Positions 24,440-32,767 of a stretch of DNA of 64,000 nucleotides are shown here, piece after piece; position 1 is the stretch's first letter, and every line of letters begins with the position of its first letter. The notes below the pieces were generated by a model, which ran no database searches, had not been told where the DNA came from, and saw nothing but the letters and a program-made list of their open reading frames with translations. The stretch comes from Methyloversatilis discipulorum (GTDB lineage Bacteria > Pseudomonadota > Gammaproteobacteria > Burkholderiales > Rhodocyclaceae): contig NZ_JADMJL010000017.1 in assembly GCF_018780585.1 (NCBI RefSeq), positions 17,045 to 81,044 of the forward strand. The letters run 5' to 3'. The translations under genes and the position numbers were made by a program.

Positions 24440-24926
24440 AGCGCGACGCCATCACCACCGCGCCCGACGACGTGCGCGATATCCGGCACTTCCACCTGTT
24501 CTGCGGTCTCGGCGGCGGTGCACGCGGCTTCAACGCGGCGAGCGCCCGGGTAGGCAACATGGTCGGCCGCTTTCGCTGCCTGGGCGGCATCGACGTCGAC
24601 CCGGCATCGATCCGCGACTTCAGCCGGCTGGCCGGCGTGCCGAGGACGGCACGTGGCACCGCCCCTTCACCACGCTTGAGCTGGCCGCGTTGCAGTCGCT
24701 GGTGGATCCGGAGGAAGTGCTCGAGCTGGACGGTCTCAGCGACAGCGACTGGCGTGAGCGCATCGGCAACGCAGTGCCGCCGGACGCCGCGCGGGCTATC
24801 GCCGGCGAGATGGGCCGCACGCTGCTGCTGGCGTGGTCCGGCGAAACCTTTACCCTGAGCAGCGCGCCGATATGGGTTCAGCCGGCGTTGGCTGCTCTGA
24901 CCGTAGCGCAGGGAGGTGCTGCCTGA
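24436..24926 (+). pseudogene. C5 cytosine DNA methyltransferase with internal deletion and frame change
   Basis: The first about 65 codons are a normal start: HFHLFCGLGGGARGFNAA (SAM motif I) and RCLGGIDVDPASIRDFSRLA. Near 24640 the sequence jumps to the tail of the same family in another frame: DGTWHRPFTTLELAALQSLV, LDGLSDSDWRERIGNAVPP (motif X) and LLLAWSGETFTLS. The catalytic PCQ loop, ENV motif and target-recognition domain are gone, so several hundred codons appear deleted. It cannot methylate DNA. The stop of the tail overlaps the next start (TGATG), preserving the operon. Confidence 0.82.
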
Positions 24927-25090
24927 TGGCCAACGACCTCAATCAATGCAACTTCATCGGGCGACTGGGCCGCGACCCTGAGACGCGCTACGCACCGAAC
25001 GGTGAGGCGATCTGCAATTTCTCGATCGCATGCGGGTGGAAAACGAGGGAGAAGGAAGGGACGGAGTGGGTGTCGGAGGTGCGGACGTGA
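24926..25090 (+). pseudogene. ssb: Truncated single-stranded DNA-binding protein
   Basis: 54 residues: DLNQCNFIGRLGRDPETRYA, NGEAICNFSIACGWK, EGTEWV is the beginning of an SSB OB fold. It ends with SEVRT and a stop where SSB should continue for about 100 more residues. The remaining strands and the acidic tail are missing, so it should not fold or bind DNA. Its stop overlaps the start of the ASCH gene, which suggests a deletion fused the two. Confidence 0.8.
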
Positions 25091-25479
25091 TCGCACTTTC
25101 CATTCGCCAGCCGTGGGCGTGGCTGATCCTGCACGGCGGGAAAGACATCGAGAACCGGAGCTGGCAGACCAAGTTCCGCGGCCGCGTGCTCATCCACGCC
25201 AGCAAGGGGATGACGATGGCGGAGTGGGGTGCCGCGTGGGACTTCGCGCAGGGCAGCGGCGCGAGCCCGAAGGCCGTACTTGCCGGGATCACCGCCAACA
25301 CCATCAAGCGCGGCGGCATTGTCGGCAGCGTAGAGATCGCCGACTGCGTTGCGGACAGTGATTCGCCGTGGTTCGTCGGTCCGTTCGGGTTCGTCCTACG
25401 CGATCCGCAGCCGATGGAGTTCATACCGATGAACGGGCGCCTGGGGTTCTTCGATGTGCCGGAGGTGAGCAATGGCTGA
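25087..25479 (+). CDS. ASCH-domain protein
   Basis: 130 residues. It starts (GTG)IALSIRQPWAWLILHGGKD followed by IENRSWQTKFRGRVLIHASK, the typical ASCH opening with a basic cleft for RNA or modified nucleotides. Later GGIVGSVEIADCV and GPFGFVLRDPQPM complete the beta barrel. The length is normal for the family. The GTG overlaps the stop of the truncated ssb. Role in the phage is unknown. Confidence 0.82.
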   Translation: MIALSIRQPWAWLILHGGKDIENRSWQTKFRGRVLIHASKGMTMAEWGAAWDFAQGSGASPKAVLAGITANTIKRGGIVGSVEIADCVADSDSPWFVGPFGFVLRDPQPMEFIPMNGRLGFFDVPEVSNG

Positions 25480-26590
25480 GCGCTCGAACATCGAGTGGTG
25501 CGACGTCACCTTCAATCCGTGGATCGGCTGCACCAAGGTTTCGCCGGCCTGCGACCACTGCTACGCAGAGCGCGATTTCGACCTGCGCCGGCACGTCGTG
25601 CAGTGGGGCGCCGGCCAGGCGCGGAAGCGCACCGGTGACGACAACTGGAAGAAGCCGGGGAAGTGGAATGCGAAGCCGTTCTTCCAGTGCGAGGACTGCG
25701 GACACCGCAGCGATGGCGAAAAGTGGAGGGAAGTCGGCCCGAACATGGGGCTGACCGATAGCGGATACGCCTGCCCGCGATGCAATAGCCGGAGCATGAA
25801 CGAGGCCCGCCGCCGCGTGTTCTGCGCCAGCCTCGCCGACGTGTTCGACAACGAGGTGGACCCTCAGTGGCGCGCAGACCTGTTCCGCCTCATTGAAGCG
25901 AGCCCAAACCTCGACTGGTTGCTGCTGACGAAGCGCATCGGCAACGTTCGGAGCATGGCTCCGGTGTCTTGGCTAGGCGGCCCGGTCCAGCACGGCCCGG
26001 ACCCTTGCAACATCCACGGCGGCTGGCCGGCGAACGTCTGGCTGGGCGCGACGATCTGCAATCAGGCCGAGGCCGACCGCGACATCCCGAAGCTGCTGGA
26101 CGTGCCGGCCGCGGTGCGGTTCGTGTCCATCGAGCCGATGCTGGGGCCGGTCGACCTGACGGACATCGTTGTCCGCCATGGCGGCGGAACTGAGGACCAT
26201 TTCTCCGCCCTGTATGACGCTGATGACGACGAGGCCGATACCGCTAGTTACATCGACTGGGTCATCGTCGGCGGCGAGAGCGGCCCGCACGCGCGGCCGA
26301 TGCATCCGGAGTGGGCTCGCGACCTGCGCGACCAATGCGCAGCAGCCGGCGTGCCGTTCCTGTTCAAGCAGTGGGGAGAGTTCTCGGCAGCGCCGCCAGC
26401 CTCTGTGAAGCCCGGAGAACGTTGGCCAGCAACGTCACGCCTGGTGCCCGTAAGCGGTAACACATACGCGTGGGAGAACTTTCGCGCGCTTGAGGCTCGT
26501 GATCTGTGGATGCACCGCATCGGCAAGAAGGCCGCCGGCCGCCTGCTCGACGGTCGGACGCATGACGCCTTTCCGAAAGGCGGTGCGTGA
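25472..26590 (+). CDS. DUF5131 (phage Gp37/Gp68) family protein
   Basis: 372 residues. It opens SNIEWCDVTFNPWIGCTKVS then PACDHCYAE, giving a C-x6-C-x2-C cluster reminiscent of radical-SAM enzymes. A zinc ribbon (CEDCG, CPRCN) is inserted at about 70-110. Later motifs are LDWLLLTKRIGNV, VWLGATICNQAEAD, RFVSIEPMLGPV and VIVGGESGPHARPMH, all standard for the family. The biochemical activity of DUF5131 is not established as far as I know. The zinc-ribbon insertion is less common. Confidence 0.85.
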   Translation: MAERSNIEWCDVTFNPWIGCTKVSPACDHCYAERDFDLRRHVVQWGAGQARKRTGDDNWKKPGKWNAKPFFQCEDCGHRSDGEKWREVGPNMGLTDSGYACPRCNSRSMNEARRRVFCASLADVFDNEVDPQWRADLFRLIEASPNLDWLLLTKRIGNVRSMAPVSWLGGPVQHGPDPCNIHGGWPANVWLGATICNQAEADRDIPKLLDVPAAVRFVSIEPMLGPVDLTDIVVRHGGGTEDHFSALYDADDDEADTASYIDWVIVGGESGPHARPMHPEWARDLRDQCAAAGVPFLFKQWGEFSAAPPASVKPGERWPATSRLVPVSGNTYAWENFRALEARDLWMHRIGKKAAGRLLDGRTHDAFPKGGA

Positions 26591-26787
26591 TGGCAATCGA
26601 AGAATGGCAACTCGCCCAGTTCCAGTTCGCGGCCGAGCAGATGTGTTTCCGCCTGTCCGAAAGCCCGCATGAACTGGTGTGCGTCCAGGACGGCACGTAT
26701 CGACAGCGTTGGATGATCTACGCCGAGCGCATGGTTGAACACGTCGCCATGCTGCACGCAATGCGCGACTCGGGGCTTCTGCCGTGA
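26590..26787 (+). CDS. Small hypothetical phage protein
   Basis: 65 residues beginning MAIEEWQLAQFQFAAEQMCF. TGATG coupling to the DUF5131 gene, and its end overlaps the next start. No domain recognised. Confidence 0.5.
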   Translation: MAIEEWQLAQFQFAAEQMCFRLSESPHELVCVQDGTYRQRWMIYAERMVEHVAMLHAMRDSGLLP

Positions 26788-27125
26788 CCCGCGACGAGAA
26801 GCTGCAGACCCTGCGCGACTGGCACGAGCGCATGAAGGCTTGCGACGCAGCGCTGGACGAGTTCTCCGAACTGACCGGCGCCGATCCTGAATCGCGCCTG
26901 ATGCTGTCGGTGCAGCACGTGATGATCATCGCGACCAATCACACGGCGCGGCTGATCGGCTGCTCGCCTACATGGCTTGAAGATTGGTGGTCGGAAGACG
27001 AGTTCGGCGCCCGACCGATGCGCGCCAGCGTCAACGGCGGACCGCTGCAAGACATCAGCACGATCGAGCAACTGGCTGCGCTAATTTTCGACGAAGGCGA
27101 CGGCACGGAGGAAGCGACGCTATGA
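26784..27125 (+). CDS. Hypothetical phage protein
   Basis: 113 residues from a GTG that overlaps the upstream stop; begins TRDEKLQTLRDWHERMKACD. Predicted helical. Length and composition are normal for the operon. Function unknown. Confidence 0.5.
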   Translation: MTRDEKLQTLRDWHERMKACDAALDEFSELTGADPESRLMLSVQHVMIIATNHTARLIGCSPTWLEDWWSEDEFGARPMRASVNGGPLQDISTIEQLAALIFDEGDGTEEATL

Positions 27126-27568
27126 CCCTACCCTACGAGAACACCAGCAGCGGCGAGCGTGCGGTGCAGGACATGCAGAAGATCTTGCGCGGCTTCGGCT
27201 GCTCGAAGTTCGGCCAGATGCTGGACTTCGAAGCCGGCGAGCTGCTGGTGCAGTTCGAATACCGCGGCCGGCCCGTGAGCGTGCGCGCATCTGTGAATGG
27301 CTACGCCGCCGCGTGGCTGAAGGAACACCCGTACGGCCCGCGCACCAAGGCATCGAAGCAGCAGCACGAGGCGCGCGCGAAGGAGATCGCCAGCACCGCC
27401 GTCTATTCGATCCTGCGCGACTGGATCAAGGGGCAGATCACCGCGATCGAGACCGGCATCCTGTCGTTCGAGGGAGCCTTCCTCGGGCAGATCCTGCTGC
27501 CCAGCGGGAAGACCGTGCTGGAACATGCCGAGGCGGCGAATCTGCTGCCGGGGCCGAAGGAGAGCTGA
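27122..27568 (+). CDS. Hypothetical phage protein
   Basis: 148 residues: MTLPYENTSSGERAVQDMQK, FEAGELLVQFEYRGRPVSVR and ILLPSGKTVLEHAEAANLLP. Similar proteins occur near integrase genes of betaproteobacterial prophages, but I cannot name the family. It overlaps both neighbours. Confidence 0.55.
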   Translation: MTLPYENTSSGERAVQDMQKILRGFGCSKFGQMLDFEAGELLVQFEYRGRPVSVRASVNGYAAAWLKEHPYGPRTKASKQQHEARAKEIASTAVYSILRDWIKGQITAIETGILSFEGAFLGQILLPSGKTVLEHAEAANLLPGPKES

Positions 27569-27837
27569 TGCACGACGGACTTTTCCTGTCTGACACCGAG
27601 ATCGCGCGCATCTGCGAACCGCTGGTCCAGCCTGCGGCACAGGTGCGGTTCCTGCGCGAACTGGGCCTCACCGTGGCCACGAAGCCCAACGGCCGCGCGC
27701 TGGTTGTCCGCAGCCATGCAGAAGCGGTACTGTCCGGGCGGAAGCATAGCGAGCCTCAGCAGGGCACAACAGCGCCAGCTGCGGCACCGAACCGCTCAGG
27801 ATTGATCGAGTTCATCAACCGGAGGCGAGCCGCCTGA
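27568..27837 (+). CDS. DUF4224 protein next to integrase (possible excision partner)
   Basis: 89 residues. FLSDTEIARICEPLVQPAAQ followed by VRFLRELGLTVATKPNGRAL is the DUF4224 pattern. This family is nearly always found directly before phage integrases and is sometimes suspected to act as an excision or directionality factor. The integrase ATG follows 1 bp after its stop. Confidence 0.72.
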   Translation: MHDGLFLSDTEIARICEPLVQPAAQVRFLRELGLTVATKPNGRALVVRSHAEAVLSGRKHSEPQQGTTAPAAAPNRSGLIEFINRRRAA

Positions 27838-27838
27838 C

Positions 27839-28906
27839 ATGGGTCGTCGTCGCAAGCACAACCCGCTCGACCTACCGGACCGGGTGTATGCCAAGCACGG
27901 GGCGTTCTACTACTTTCATCGGCCCACGGAATCGCATCCGGCCGGCCGGTGGGAGCACCTTGGCACGGATGTAGGCCAGGCAAAGGAGCGCGCCAACCGG
28001 ATCCGGCAGCAGATGGACGAAGGGTTCGGGACCGTCGCCTACTGGCTGGACCAGTTTCTGATCTGGTGCCGGAAGCGCGTCGCTGTCGTCGACCTCGCCC
28101 AGCGAACGCTGGATGACTACACCACCGACGCGGAGGTGCTGAAGATCTTCTTCGGCCCGCTCTACCCGGCTGCCGTCGCGCCCAGTCACGTCGGCGAGTT
28201 CCTGGACACGAACCTCGAGGGCGGCCGAGGCGTGCGGGCGAACCGGGAGAAGGCCTGCCTGTCGTCGATGTTCACGTGGCTGATCCGCAAGGGGCATGCC
28301 GGCGTGACGACCAACCCGTGCCGCGGCGTCCGCCGCAACCCGGAGAAGAAGCGGGAGCGCTACGTTGAAGACGTGGAGATGTCGAAGGCCCTGAAGAACG
28401 CGCCGCTGATGGTCTGGGCGCTGGCCCACCTCGTCTATCGCACGCTGCAGCGACCCGAGGACATCATCACCTGGACCGAGCGGGACATCGTGCGGCGCCG
28501 CCTGCCGGATGGCCGGGAGGTGCGCGTCATCAGAAACAACCAGGCGAAGACCGGGGCAATGGTCGACATCGAGGTCACGGCCGAGATCGACGAGATCCTG
28601 ATCAACCTGAAGGCCGGCGCCGGCAAGCTGCGCGGGATGACCCTGCTGCATCGCCGCGACGGGAAGCCATACACCTACGACGGGCTGTGCGCGATGCTGA
28701 AGCGCCGGCAGGCCGCCGCGAAAGTGGCCAGCTTCGGCTTCTATGATCTGAAGGGAAAGGGCGCGACGGACATGTGGCAGTCCGGGGTTCCGCTGGAGGT
28801 CATCCAGGTGCTGTGCGGCCACGACTCGGTGACCACGACAGAGCGCTACGTGAAGCAGCGCTGGAGGGGTGTTGTGCAGCCGAACAAGGTCAAGGCGGCC
28901 GTCTAA
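27839..28906 (+). CDS. Phage tyrosine recombinase (integrase)
   Basis: 355 residues. The N-terminal 60 residues are an arm-binding region, followed by a core-binding domain to about 170 and a catalytic domain. Visible active-site parts are RTLQRPEDI (first Arg), a Lys strand region near RRDGKPY, YDLKGKGATDMW (where HxxR is replaced by DLKGK, as in a known phage subgroup), CGHDS and the nucleophile Tyr in TERYVKQRW. The attachment site lies 118 bp downstream, so this gene marks the right end of the prophage. Confidence 0.92.
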   Translation: MGRRRKHNPLDLPDRVYAKHGAFYYFHRPTESHPAGRWEHLGTDVGQAKERANRIRQQMDEGFGTVAYWLDQFLIWCRKRVAVVDLAQRTLDDYTTDAEVLKIFFGPLYPAAVAPSHVGEFLDTNLEGGRGVRANREKACLSSMFTWLIRKGHAGVTTNPCRGVRRNPEKKRERYVEDVEMSKALKNAPLMVWALAHLVYRTLQRPEDIITWTERDIVRRRLPDGREVRVIRNNQAKTGAMVDIEVTAEIDEILINLKAGAGKLRGMTLLHRRDGKPYTYDGLCAMLKRRQAAAKVASFGFYDLKGKGATDMWQSGVPLEVIQVLCGHDSVTTTERYVKQRWRGVVQPNKVKAAV

Positions 28907-29023
28907 TAGAGCGCACTGGACCAAGGCTGGAAGCGGGTTTCCGGGCGGCGCCAAGCCAGAGAATATTAGACTGCGGAAACGCCTATTCCTTATCAGGCTT
29001 GGCTTTCAAGGCATTCCGACGCC

Positions 29024-29071
29024 GGACTGTTAATCCGTAGGTCCCTGGTTCGAGCCCAGGTCGGGGAGCCA
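29024..29071. other. Prophage attachment site, 3' half of tRNA-Asn(GTT)
   Basis: The segment begins GGACTGTTAATCC (anticodon arm, GTT) and continues through the T arm (CCTGGTTCGAGCCCAGG) to the acceptor strand TCGGGGAG and CCA. The 5' half of a tRNA is not present upstream, so this is the duplicated att core and not a working gene. The intact tRNA-Asn should lie at the other prophage end, left of this window. Reading rightward, chromosomal DNA begins after 29071. Confidence 0.82.
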
Positions 29072-29077
29072 AGACAC

Positions 29078-29105
29078 AAAAGGCCCGCAGCGATGCGGGC
29101 CTTTT
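29078..29105. terminator. Terminator after the tRNA half
   Basis: AAAAGGCCCGCA pairs with TGCGGGCCTTTT around GCGA. It is symmetrical and works on both strands. It is presumably the native terminator of the tRNA gene. From 29106 to 29375 I see no gene. Confidence 0.85.
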
Positions 29106-29375
29106 CCATTTACGCGCGGAATCCGATTGCTGCGGCGAAGCGGATGCCTGTGTAGCGCCCCGCCGGGCGATGTCGGACTGCGGGACGAGACCAACGTCAC
29201 CCGGCCGACCAGATCCCGTGGGGCGGATGAGATCGGCCGGGTATAGACACACCTCCTGGCGTCGGAGCGGTCGGCCACGCCGACGCTACCCCGGCAATCC
29301 ATCAGTCAGTATCAGCGAGTGCAGTCCTGATCACTGTCTGCCGTGTAGATGGCGAACGTATCTGCCATCGCCTCC

Positions 29376-30002
29376 TCAAGGTGCTGCAACGCTCGTGCGA
29401 AGCGGCTTGCAGTCCTGCATGCACCGGGCTGCGCTCGTATCAGGCCGGTCGTCGACGATGAAGCCGTCCCGGTTCGGCATCCGGATCGCCGCCAGGCTGG
29501 TCGAGTTCATTTCCACGTCCTGGTCCACCAACCCGTTGAGGTGCAGCAGGTAAGCCGTCACCGCGTAGGTCTCGTCGTTACTGAGCGACTGCGGCTCGGT
29601 CAGCGGCATTGCGCGGCGGATGTAATCGAACAGTGCCGGGGCATACGGATACATGCTGCCCGGCGTGAGCAGACGTTTGTCTGTCTTGAACGAGCCGATA
29701 CCGCCAACCATGGTTCCGAACATCGGACCACCAGCCGCCGCGGCGCCATGGCACGACGCGCACTTTGCGTCGAACAGCGCCTTGCCTGTCCGCGCGTTGC
29801 CGGAACCCGGCGGCAGCCCCTGCCCGTCCGGGCCGCGGACATCGATATTCCACGCGACGAGATCCGCTTCTGCGACGGGGGCGCCGAGCGCCATCGAGCG
29901 GGCATGAGGCGATGCCGTCGTCGAGCTCACGGTATTTCCCGCGCAGCCCGCCAGCAGCATGACAGTGGCCAGAGCCATCGTGACTGTTTCAAGCGATCGC
30001 AT
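29376..30002 (-). CDS. Cytochrome c lipoprotein, electron acceptor for SoxC (SoxD/SorB-like)
   Basis: 208 residues. A lipoprotein signal ends at LLAGC (about residue 20), so the mature protein is tethered to a membrane facing the periplasm. A single haem site CASCH is near residue 84, and GSMYPYAPALFDYIRRAMPL supplies the distal Met region. SoxD normally has two haem domains and about 370 residues; here only one is present. It overlaps the soxC stop by 14 bp, so it should take electrons from that enzyme and pass them to the respiratory chain. Confidence 0.78.
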   Translation of the reverse strand: MRSLETVTMALATVMLLAGCAGNTVSSTTASPHARSMALGAPVAEADLVAWNIDVRGPDGQGLPPGSGNARTGKALFDAKCASCHGAAAAGGPMFGTMVGGIGSFKTDKRLLTPGSMYPYAPALFDYIRRAMPLTEPQSLSNDETYAVTAYLLHLNGLVDQDVEMNSTSLAAIRMPNRDGFIVDDRPDTSAARCMQDCKPLRTSVAAP

Positions 30003-31299
30003 TCTTCACCTCCCCCGCTTCGTTGATGGACCACGGGAACACCCCGTTGTGGTGCTGCACGAAGCCGGTGATCGCGCGTACTTTTTGGATGTCTTCGACC
30101 GTCGGCTGGACATAGCCGGTCGAGTCGACGCAGCGGCTCGCTATCGTTGTCGGACCACCGTTCCAGTTCCACTGCAGCCGGAATCGCGTCAGGCACTTGT
30201 CCATCACCGGCCCTTCCAGTTGCGCCTGGCGCCACGTACGACCGCCATCGAGCGTGACGTCCACCGCACGTATGCTCCCCTTGCCGGACCATGCGAAGCC
30301 GACGATTTCGATCGGCCCCGGGCGGATCTTCATGCTGCCCGAAGGTGAGGTGATCACCGACTTCGCCTCCATCTCGAAGCTGAACTGACGCCACTTGCCG
30401 TCGGGCATCGGGTCTGTGTAGCGCGCGGTCTCGCTGCGCAGGTGCCAGGGCTGGTCGCCCAGCTTGAGCCGGCGCAGCCACTTGATGCTGACGTTGCCTT
30501 CCCAGCCCGGAATGAACAGACGGAGCGGGTAACCGTTCTCCGGTCTGAGCATTTCGCCGTTTGCCGCATAGACGATGAGCGCGTCCTCCATCAGCTTCTT
30601 CATCGGAATACTGCGTGCATGCGCCGCGCCATCCCCGCCCTCGGCCAGTGCCCACGTCGCCGAAGGGGAGACGCCCGCCTCGTCGAGCAACGTCGATACC
30701 GGAATGCCGGTCCACTGCGCGCATGACAGCAGTCCGTGTGTCTGCTGCACGGTGCGGGCAGCCGGCTTCAGCCAGTCAGTCAGGCCATTGCCCGAGCACT
30801 CCATGAAGTGGAAGCGCGACACCGACGGATACTTCATCAGGTCGGACATGGAGAACACCAAGGGCTGGCGGACCATGCCGTGAATGACGAAACGATGCTG
30901 ATCGGGGTTGATGTCAGGTACCCCGTTGTGGTGCCTTTCGTAGATCAGCCCGTTCGGAGTGACCGTACCCAGTTGCTGATGCAGGGGCGTGAAGCTCCAG
31001 TCCGAATAGTTCTGCTTGTTCACCAGCACGTCGGTTCGCCGTCGTTTGACGTGCGACTCGTACTTCGATGGCACACCGTACTCTTCAGGGGGCAGCGGGC
31101 GTCCGAGTGTCTTGTTCGACTCCGGCACCGACAGCGGCTCCGCGCGCGCGACACCGACACCAGCCAGCCCGGTCACCGCGGCGGCGGCCGTCTTCGCGAG
31201 CAGCGCGCGTCGCGACGGATTGTGCGTAATCGAACTGTGGGCTTCGAGTTCGGTTCGAGCGGCCGCGACCAAACGTACTCCGTCAATCTTCTGATCCAC
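29989..31299 (-). CDS. soxC: SoxC-type periplasmic molybdenum sulfite/sulfane dehydrogenase
   Basis: 436 residues. A Tat signal (SRRALLAKTAAAAVTGLAGV, about 29-48) exports the folded enzyme. Motifs close to SoxC are EEYGVPSKYESHVKRRRTDV, NGLIYERHHNGVPDI, HFMECSGNGLTDWLKPAART (the Cys is the molybdenum ligand) and FIPGWEGNVSIKWLRRL. SoxCD oxidises the sulfane sulfur of SoxY and related enzymes oxidise sulfite. No other sox gene is in view, so with the short cytochrome partner a free-standing sulfite dehydrogenase is likely. A TetR operator lies 42 bp upstream. Confidence 0.87.
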   Translation of the reverse strand: MDQKIDGVRLVAAARTELEAHSSITHNPSRRALLAKTAAAAVTGLAGVGVARAEPLSVPESNKTLGRPLPPEEYGVPSKYESHVKRRRTDVLVNKQNYSDWSFTPLHQQLGTVTPNGLIYERHHNGVPDINPDQHRFVIHGMVRQPLVFSMSDLMKYPSVSRFHFMECSGNGLTDWLKPAARTVQQTHGLLSCAQWTGIPVSTLLDEAGVSPSATWALAEGGDGAAHARSIPMKKLMEDALIVYAANGEMLRPENGYPLRLFIPGWEGNVSIKWLRRLKLGDQPWHLRSETARYTDPMPDGKWRQFSFEMEAKSVITSPSGSMKIRPGPIEIVGFAWSGKGSIRAVDVTLDGGRTWRQAQLEGPVMDKCLTRFRLQWNWNGGPTTIASRCVDSTGYVQPTVEDIQKVRAITGFVQHHNGVFPWSINEAGEVKNAIA

Positions 31300-31340
31300 G
31301 ATGACCTCCAGGTGGTTGGGAATCTCCGATGACCGGACTG

Positions 31341-31356
31341 TACCGATCGGTCGGTA
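31341..31356. promoter_or_regulatory. TetR-type operator between soxC and the TetR gene
   Basis: TACCGATCGGTCGGTA is palindromic except at its central positions, of the TACCGAyCGrTCGGTA kind bound by many TetR regulators. It lies between divergent soxC (start 31299) and tetR (start 31545), 42 bp before soxC, so the TetR protein likely represses soxC and perhaps itself. No gene is seen in 31300-31544. Confidence 0.65.
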
Positions 31357-31544
31357 TACTACGTCGGCGTACTGGCTGGATCAATCAATTCCTGCGGGCG
31401 GCGGACGAAACTCGCTCCGTGGCATCCCCACCGCGTGGATGTCGCTCAACGCATCGCTTTGGGCACGATGCTTTGAACGCAAGGCACAGCGGGTAATTTA
31501 TGATCTGCAGATCTTTGGACTCTGGCCCCTCCGGGGCCGACCTC

Positions 31545-32129
31545 ATGAGCGTCGACACGAAGGACGACCGTTCGCAGCGGGCACGCATCGTCAAGGCGGC
31601 CGCCCGCCTTTTTGCCGAGCGCGGCTATCACGCGGTGGGAATGACCGAGCTGCAGAACGCAGTACAGCTTGGCCGAGGGGCGCTCTACCACCACATCCGC
31701 AGCAAGGACGACCTTCTCTACGACATTGCCCGCGAGTACATCACCGATCTGAACGAACTTGCAGTGACCGCAGAACAGGAAACGGACCCGAGAAGGCGCA
31801 TCTGCATACTGGGTCACCACCTGATCTCGATGATCGCGTCCCATCAGGCGGAGCTGACGGTGTGCTTTCGGGAAGTCCAGTCGCTGACAGATACGCGCCG
31901 CGCGGAAGTGCTGGCGCTGCACACGCGCTACGAACGTGTCTGGAAGGACGCCTTCATCGCCGGCGCCGAACAGGGTCTCTTCAGGCCATACGACCCGGTC
32001 GTGCTGAAAGGCGTACTGGGCATGTATTTCTACAGCTACCTCTGGATGCGTCCGGACGGCTCGCTCGGCGCAGAGACGATTTCCGAGCGCTTCAATGAGA
32101 TGGCGCTCCGCATGCTGGCGATCGGCTGA
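31545..32129 (+). CDS. TetR-family regulator
   Basis: 194 residues. The N-terminal DNA-binding domain reads IVKAAARLFAERGYHAVGMT, ELQNAVQLGRGALYHHIRSK, the standard TetR helix-turn-helix. The C-terminal ligand domain has RRAEVLALHTRYERVWKDAF and resembles KstR2/PaaR-type regulators of CoA-thioester catabolism, but its ligand is unknown. The ATG at 31545 is preferred to the one at 31500 because it fits the family start. It is divergent from soxC with a palindrome between. Confidence 0.85.
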   Translation: MSVDTKDDRSQRARIVKAAARLFAERGYHAVGMTELQNAVQLGRGALYHHIRSKDDLLYDIAREYITDLNELAVTAEQETDPRRRICILGHHLISMIASHQAELTVCFREVQSLTDTRRAEVLALHTRYERVWKDAFIAGAEQGLFRPYDPVVLKGVLGMYFYSYLWMRPDGSLGAETISERFNEMALRMLAIG

Positions 32130-32286
32130 AGCCGTCATCACTCGCCGATGCCCTGCAACCTTGCCGCGGGCTCGCCACCATCGATCGCCCGCCGCCACCG
32201 GCACTCCATGCTCCGCCCCGTGCGTGACAGGATGGAAAATGTGGCGCAGCGCGAGCCGGAGCCCGATCCGCGTTCGTGCGGACACA

Positions 32287-32745
32287 TCAGAACTCGACCA
32301 TGAAGCTGTAGCCATGGCGCTCAAATCCGAGGAGCTCATAGAAGCGGTGCGCTTTTTCACGCCTGGTGTGGCTGGACAACGCGAGCTTGTAGCACCCCGC
32401 TTCGGCACAACAATCCATCGCGTAGCGCATCATCGCCTGGCCGACACCTCGCTGGCGATGTCCGGGGGCGACCACTACATCCTCGACGACCGCGTGCGGA
32501 CGCCCTCCGTGCGCCAGGCCATCGACGATGATCAGGGCGAAAGTCCCCACCCGGTCACCGTCGCATTCGGCGACGAAGATGCGGTAATCGGGATACCGCA
32601 TGATCTTTCTGAACCGCACCTGCGCCTCGGTCAGCGGCAATGATGGCTCGGGCGAGAAGTCGAGCGATGTGTACATGTCGAGCAGCCAGTCGAGATCTTC
32701 ATCTCCCGCTCTTCGTATCGATATGGCCTGCCCTAATGACTTCAT
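32287..32745 (-). CDS. GNAT-family acetyltransferase
   Basis: 152 residues. IRRAGDEDLDWLLDMYTSL starts the fold, and VVEDVVVAPGHRQRGVGQAM is the acetyl-CoA-binding motif A (R-x-x-G-x-G), followed by CYKLALSSHTRREKAHRFYE and LGFERHGYSF. GGGAGG lies before the ATG at 32745, and it begins 22 bp after the amidohydrolase stop, so it is the last gene of the catabolic operon. Substrate unknown; it could detoxify a pathway amine. Confidence 0.85.
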   Translation of the reverse strand: MKSLGQAISIRRAGDEDLDWLLDMYTSLDFSPEPSLPLTEAQVRFRKIMRYPDYRIFVAECDGDRVGTFALIIVDGLAHGGRPHAVVEDVVVAPGHRQRGVGQAMMRYAMDCCAEAGCYKLALSSHTRREKAHRFYELLGFERHGYSFMVEF

Positions 32746-32767
32746 CGCCGCCTCCCCGCCCATTGCA

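Noticed and set aside
28983..29071. A complete tRNA-Asn gene
   Set aside because: Only the anticodon arm onward is present. The bases upstream do not form the D arm or acceptor strand, so it is an att remnant.
29989..31299. Presence of a full Sox thiosulfate-oxidation operon
   Set aside because: Only the soxC-like gene and one cytochrome are here; soxXYZAB are not in the window.
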